Origin: Patescibacteria group bacterium
GTDB lineage: Bacteria > Patescibacteriota > Minisyncoccia > Moranbacterales > UBA1568
Length of the DNA: 26,542 nt
NCBI GenBank assembly: GCA_030916545.1
Contig: JAUPWI010000045.1
Location: 1-26,542 of the forward strand
Direction of reading: 5' to 3'
The position numbers were made by a program, and so were the translations under genes. Below are positions 22,801 to 26,542 of the stretch, piece after piece (positions within the stretch are counted from its first letter, which is position 1; the number at the start of each line of letters is the position of its first letter). The notes under the pieces were generated by a model. It had not been told where the DNA came from, did no database searches, and was given only the letters and a program-made list of their open reading frames with translations.

Positions 22801-23856
22801 CTAAAGGATCAGCATACTGTCCCCGAAAGAATAAAAGGAGAATCCATTCTCGATCGCCAACCGATAGAGGGGAACGATATCCCGCTTCGCCCCCTTATCC
22901 CGGAGAAAAGCATCAACCAAAAGCATGAGAGAAGTCTTCGGAAGATGGAAATTCGTCAGGAGCATATCGGCTCCTTCAAAATGGTGCGGCGGAAAGATGA
23001 AAATATCGGTCGGTCCAGAAAAAGCCGCAAAGTGTCCGGCCCGACAGACGGATTCGAGCGTACGGAGAGCGGTCGTCCCCACGGCGACAATCAGATGACC
23101 GTTCACTTTGGCCGTATTCAGGTCGCGCGCCACGTCATCCGACACCGAAATAGACTCGGTATGGAGAGACTTCGACACGAAGTTCTTCTCCGATAGGGGC
23201 GCGAATGTCCCCTGCCCGACATCCAGGGTGACCGAGAGGGATCGGATATCCTTCTTCTCCAACGAATCGAAGACTCTCTCGGTGAAATGCAATCCGGCGG
23301 TCGGTGCCGCGACCGATGCGCCAGAACGGGCAAACACGGTCTGATAACGCTCCCTCAGAATATCCTCGGGAATCCCGGCCCCTTCAAGATAGTGGGGCAG
23401 AGGCGTCTGTCCGAACCGCCCAATCATCTGGGAAATGGAAAACGATTCCTGACTGATCAATCGGACGAAAAAAATCTGTTCATCCTGCCCGATGACATCA
23501 AGATGATCCCCATTCGGAAAGAAGAGTTTTTGTCCGACCGAGACTTTCCGATCGACCAATACCGGTATGCGGTCGTCGCTTTCCCTCCGATTCATCAGGA
23601 CGAACACTTCGATCTTGCCTCCGGTCTCCTTCGTCAACCACAAGCGGACCGGAAGAACCCGGGTATCGTTCAGGACCAGAAGCGATCGCTCAGGCAGGTA
23701 CGACGCGATATTCCGAAAGGTATCGAATGACACCGTATCCGTTCGGGTATCATACACGAACAGGCGTGCGCTATCACGTGGTTCAACCCCCTGCTTGCGG
23801 ATCAGCTCCGGCGGCAGTTCGTACTCATACCCATTCAGATCAGCTAATTTCATCAT
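22801..23856 (-). CDS. queA: S-adenosylmethionine:tRNA ribosyltransferase-isomerase
   Basis: A 351-residue enzyme that transfers and isomerises the ribose of SAM onto preQ1 in tRNA, giving epoxyqueuosine. The start MMKLADLNGYEYELPPELI fits the family N-terminus; the open frame extends about 50 residues further upstream into low-complexity sequence overlapping murJ and is not used. Typical segments are DSARLFVYD, VLNDTRVLPVRL, APTAGLHFTE and the C-terminal TNFHLPKTSLMLLVDAF. It starts 32 bases after murJ, probably in the same transcript, and has no clear ribosome site. Whether the host makes or salvages preQ1 cannot be seen here. Confidence 0.95.
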   Translation of the reverse strand: MMKLADLNGYEYELPPELIRKQGVEPRDSARLFVYDTRTDTVSFDTFRNIASYLPERSLLVLNDTRVLPVRLWLTKETGGKIEVFVLMNRRESDDRIPVLVDRKVSVGQKLFFPNGDHLDVIGQDEQIFFVRLISQESFSISQMIGRFGQTPLPHYLEGAGIPEDILRERYQTVFARSGASVAAPTAGLHFTERVFDSLEKKDIRSLSVTLDVGQGTFAPLSEKNFVSKSLHTESISVSDDVARDLNTAKVNGHLIVAVGTTALRTLESVCRAGHFAAFSGPTDIFIFPPHHFEGADMLLTNFHLPKTSLMLLVDAFLRDKGAKRDIVPLYRLAIENGFSFYSFGDSMLIL

Positions 23857-23888
23857 ACGTCGGAAAACCGATTGACAATCCACAGAAT

Positions 23889-25538
23889 CTACCAATCCCC
23901 CTTCTCCGGATGGTCTTCGGCGGATACGAGCGTTTCCGGTCGGCGAAGGATACGACACCAGAGGAAGCGCCGGAGCACATGCAGCTCCTCCACCCGAAGC
24001 CACACACACAAAGACAGATAGGCGGTTCCGCCTATGAACATTCCGAAGGACAGCTGCAAGAAAACCTTGAAGAAGGTGTCCAGCTCACTGACTGTCAGTG
24101 CGAATACGTATTTCGATACCTGAGCGAGCACTCCGGCCAGTACCGCGGCCAGCACGATCTTGAGGGCCGGAATCAGCATCCGGGTATCGTCCCAATAAGA
24201 AGACCGCCGCTTGAGCATGAAATACAGCAACCCGAAGTTTACTATCGTCACACATGAGAATACCAGCGCGAGCATCTCGATGGAAAAATAAGATGACTGC
24301 CACAGGATGATAAGCAGGAAGATATGCAGGATGCCTGCCCCACAAGCAATCAAGAGCGGTATTCTCGTATTCTGAAGAGCGAAGAAACCTCGAGAGAAGA
24401 GCGGGATCAGACTCTGTGCGAAAAGACTGACCGAGAGCAGTGCTAAGATATTGAAGGTCACAATCGTGTCTTCCCAATTGAACTGTCCGCTCCCGAGAAT
24501 CACCCGAACAAACTGCGCCCGAAAAACGATCATCAGGGCCGAGAGAGGCAACACGAAAAACAAAATACGTCGTGTCGTATCCGCCAGCAACGTGAAAAAA
24601 ACTCTTTCTTTATGCTCGGCGGCGGCGGCGGACAGCGCCGGAAACACGGCCACTGAAAAAGCAACTCCAAAAATCCCCAAAGCGACACTCTGAATGTTAT
24701 TCGCGAGCGTGAACGCAGCCAGACTCCCTGAGACCAAAAGGGAGGCAAACCCGGTCATCACCAGGAGACTGACCTGATTCACTCCCATACTGAGAGAACG
24801 CGGAATCATAAGGCGGACCACTCGCCTGAGCACCGGATTCCGGAATGATGTTATCGGGCGGAAACGACTACGCCACCCGACCATCGTGAAAGCAGGCCAT
24901 TGTGTCAGCATGTGCAATAGGGAGCCGACCACCACTCCCCAACCGAGGCCACGCGCACCGAAAAACGGCACCAATGCCAGGATACCGAAGATGATTCCCA
25001 CGTTATAGAAAATCGGGGCGAGAGAATAAGCGATGAAGCGATGAGAAGACATCAGTACCCCGCTCAAAACGGCGCTCACCGCCAGAAACAGGGGTGAGAA
25101 GAGCATGATCCGAGTCAGACCGATCGTCAGCTCGCGTTTCTCCCCGACGAATCCCGGTGCGACGGCCGTCACCACAGAGTCGGCGAATATCATCCCCAAC
25201 AGACAGATCCCACCGAGTGCCAATATGAGCCACCATAAGACATCCGAAGCCAATGCCCGAGCCTCAGACTCCTTGCCCCGAGACCGCAGCTCCGTGAACA
25301 CCGGAAGGAATGCGGCGGAAAGAGCACCGAGGACGATCAGGCTGTAAAAAAGATCCGGGAGACGGAAAGCGGCATAGTACGCATCCAGCGTATCCCCGGC
25401 CCCGAACCGAGCGGCCAACAGACGATCCCGCAGGAATCCCAGAAAACGACTGGCGATTCCCGCAAGAGAAATGATGAAAGCGGCCATCCCGATGGTCTGC
25501 GTCGTTTTCAGTCCTATGCGCCGCCACAATCGTATCAT
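23889..25538 (-). CDS. murJ: Lipid II flippase MurJ
   Basis: A 549-residue polytopic MOP-family transporter with about 14 helices that flips lipid-linked peptidoglycan precursor to the outer face. The N-terminus is typical: GIASRFLGFLRDRLLAARFG and DAYYAAFRLPDLFYSLIVLG, with the conserved Arg and Asp residues of the central cavity, then GALSAAFLPVFTE. Later features include SLLVSGSLAAFTLANNIQ and ALQNTRIPLLI. AGGA lies five bases before the ATG. It follows the DUF4012 gene by 42 bases. Its substrate might also include other polyprenyl-linked glycans made by this cell. Confidence 0.94.
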   Translation of the reverse strand: MIRLWRRIGLKTTQTIGMAAFIISLAGIASRFLGFLRDRLLAARFGAGDTLDAYYAAFRLPDLFYSLIVLGALSAAFLPVFTELRSRGKESEARALASDVLWWLILALGGICLLGMIFADSVVTAVAPGFVGEKRELTIGLTRIMLFSPLFLAVSAVLSGVLMSSHRFIAYSLAPIFYNVGIIFGILALVPFFGARGLGWGVVVGSLLHMLTQWPAFTMVGWRSRFRPITSFRNPVLRRVVRLMIPRSLSMGVNQVSLLVMTGFASLLVSGSLAAFTLANNIQSVALGIFGVAFSVAVFPALSAAAAEHKERVFFTLLADTTRRILFFVLPLSALMIVFRAQFVRVILGSGQFNWEDTIVTFNILALLSVSLFAQSLIPLFSRGFFALQNTRIPLLIACGAGILHIFLLIILWQSSYFSIEMLALVFSCVTIVNFGLLYFMLKRRSSYWDDTRMLIPALKIVLAAVLAGVLAQVSKYVFALTVSELDTFFKVFLQLSFGMFIGGTAYLSLCVWLRVEELHVLRRFLWCRILRRPETLVSAEDHPEKGDW

Positions 25539-25580
25539 CTGTTCCTATGGTGGAGGAATATGTTATTTCCGGAAGACCGC

Positions 25581-26542
25581 CTACCGCTCATACGTGAACG
25601 CGGTTCCTATGAATCGATCCGTTTCCAGGTTCCCTTCGAACACGACTCTCCGTCCATACGGTATCAAATCCCCGCCCGTCTGCCAAACGCTCTGCCACCT
25701 TTCCGGGTACGTGATTTCGGATCGCAGTGCGCTTCCGAGCGTCCCCGATTGTTTCTGATAGAGCACGGAAAACCGTTCCGCTCCACCCTGTCGGAGTTTT
25801 TCCATATCGAAGCTCCAGGGCAACCGATACGTCAATTCCACCGTAACGCTCTCGCCCGGACTCACGTATACCCAGGCTCCGAATACTGTCTTCCCATTCT
25901 CTTCCCCGATACGAGTACCACTCTCCTCATGGACACGCTCATTTCCCTCCTGAACCTCCACGGATGCATCACGTCGGAAACCGAGAGCGTCGTACTCGAG
26001 CGGCGGCTCAGGAAATTCCCACGTCGTCCCCTTGACCGACAGAAGTTCCGAACCGAGAGGGACGTAGACCCTCAGATAGTCAGCATTCACCTTATTCCAC
26101 CACTCATACGGAGTATGCCCGCCGGTATGCCGACGCGTGATCAGGAGCGTGTCGGTGATCGAACCATCGACCGCGATATCGGCCCGGTGCGAAACGGATT
26201 CTTCGATCACGCCATCCGTCTTGTATCCGTTGATATTGCTATGGACGACGCTGACGAAATCCTTTTCCGTGTCCAGCAGCCTCCCCGACCAACCGGCATG
26301 GTCGATCATCTCCTCGACTTCAGCATGTCTCGCATACAGGAGCACGTGCTTCTCATTGAGACCTCGGACCAGGATTTCCGCTACCCGCAGGAATTCCCGA
26401 TAGTCTCCGATTTTCGTCATACGATCGAAGACCTCCACGGACAGATCGGAGAGTATTTTCTTCGGATTGTTCTCCGTCTTATCATACTTCTCCTCCACCT
26501 GCTCCTGGACTATCTGGATGAAATTCTCCGCATCAATCGTCA
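25581..26542 (-). CDS. DUF4012-domain protein, C-terminal part (5' end beyond the window)
   Basis: The frame stays open to the window edge; a GTG at 26498 is only an internal valine codon, since TIDAENFIQIVQEQ precedes it without a stop. At least 319 residues are visible. The DUF4012 pattern appears in WSGRLLDTEKDFVSVVHSNINGYKTDG and ITRRHTGGHTPYEWWNKVNADYLRVYVPLG, followed by a beta-rich end with YVSPGESVTVELTYRLPW. DUF4012 proteins are usually anchored by an N-terminal helix, lie outside the membrane, and are common in CPR bacteria near glycan genes. The function is not established. Confidence 0.87.
   Translation of the reverse strand, partial: TIDAENFIQIVQEQVEEKYDKTENNPKKILSDLSVEVFDRMTKIGDYREFLRVAEILVRGLNEKHVLLYARHAEVEEMIDHAGWSGRLLDTEKDFVSVVHSNINGYKTDGVIEESVSHRADIAVDGSITDTLLITRRHTGGHTPYEWWNKVNADYLRVYVPLGSELLSVKGTTWEFPEPPLEYDALGFRRDASVEVQEGNERVHEESGTRIGEENGKTVFGAWVYVSPGESVTVELTYRLPWSFDMEKLRQGGAERFSVLYQKQSGTLGSALRSEITYPERWQSVWQTGGDLIPYGRRVVFEGNLETDRFIGTAFTYER

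Noticed and set aside
23857..24009. N-terminal extension of QueA
   Set aside because: It overlaps murJ in another frame and is low-complexity; the conserved start is MKLADL.
1..26542. Recoded TGA, CRISPR array, insertion sequence or prophage
   Set aside because: TGA ends several well-aligned genes; no regularly spaced repeats, transposase, integrase or phage genes were found on either strand.

Overview
The window reads as a piece of a Candidate Phyla Radiation (Patescibacteria) chromosome, most likely Parcubacteria-like. This is an inference from gene content, not a database match. The clues are a DUF4012 protein, a membrane-anchored Clp-type ATPase with a degenerate first AAA module, a UMP kinase of the archaeal-like type, a short prolyl-tRNA synthetase without the editing insert, a surface protein with 'NGK+.PI.S'-like repeats, very tight gene packing, and many genes without a clear Shine-Dalgarno sequence. 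Base composition looks slightly above 50% GC by eye. TGA is a normal stop here, so this is not the recoded Gracilibacteria/Absconditabacteria type.

Layout. 1-171: non-coding, with a long nested imperfect stem-loop at 1-84. 172-4974 (minus): a tight envelope-sugar operon made of GT4 glycosyltransferase, membrane-tethered metallophosphoesterase, UDP-glucuronate-4-epimerase-like SDR, small cupin and a second GT4. 5079-7565 (minus): membrane-anchored Clp-family ATPase with its own promoter. 7721-12268 (plus): the only plus-strand protein-coding block, made of a GT-C-type membrane glycosyltransferase, a single-pass surface protein with three repeat units, a four-helix membrane protein and a GT4. 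12259-15196 (minus): proS-pyrH-ispH behind a good sigma70-like promoter. 15400-15789 (minus): an unrecognised small gene with the best promoter in the window and its own terminator. 15944-18795 (minus): Asp-box propeller lipoprotein, frr, rseP. 18924-18996 (plus): tRNA-Lys, sharing a bidirectional terminator with serS (19069-20397, minus). 20506-26542 (minus): pyrG, rplI, queA, murJ and the truncated DUF4012 gene.

How the genes fit together. The left half (about 170-12270) looks like one envelope-glycan assembly region. Nucleotide-sugar conversion and three cytosolic GT4 enzymes would build a glycan, a GT-C enzyme would act at the outer face, and a TM-anchored phosphoesterase and a repeat protein sit outside. 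The Clp-like ATPase lies between the two blocks. Its D1 nucleotide site is altered at several key positions, both pore loops lack their aromatic residues and the ClpP-docking loop is missing. This makes it the best candidate for an undescribed activity, perhaps a membrane-bound remodelling machine rather than a protease feeder. The right half is mostly housekeeping (translation, CTP/UMP supply, isoprenoid, queuosine, lipid II flipping) with clean promoter and terminator architecture. No insertion sequence, CRISPR array or integrase is visible, and no gene-free stretch exceeds 300 bases.
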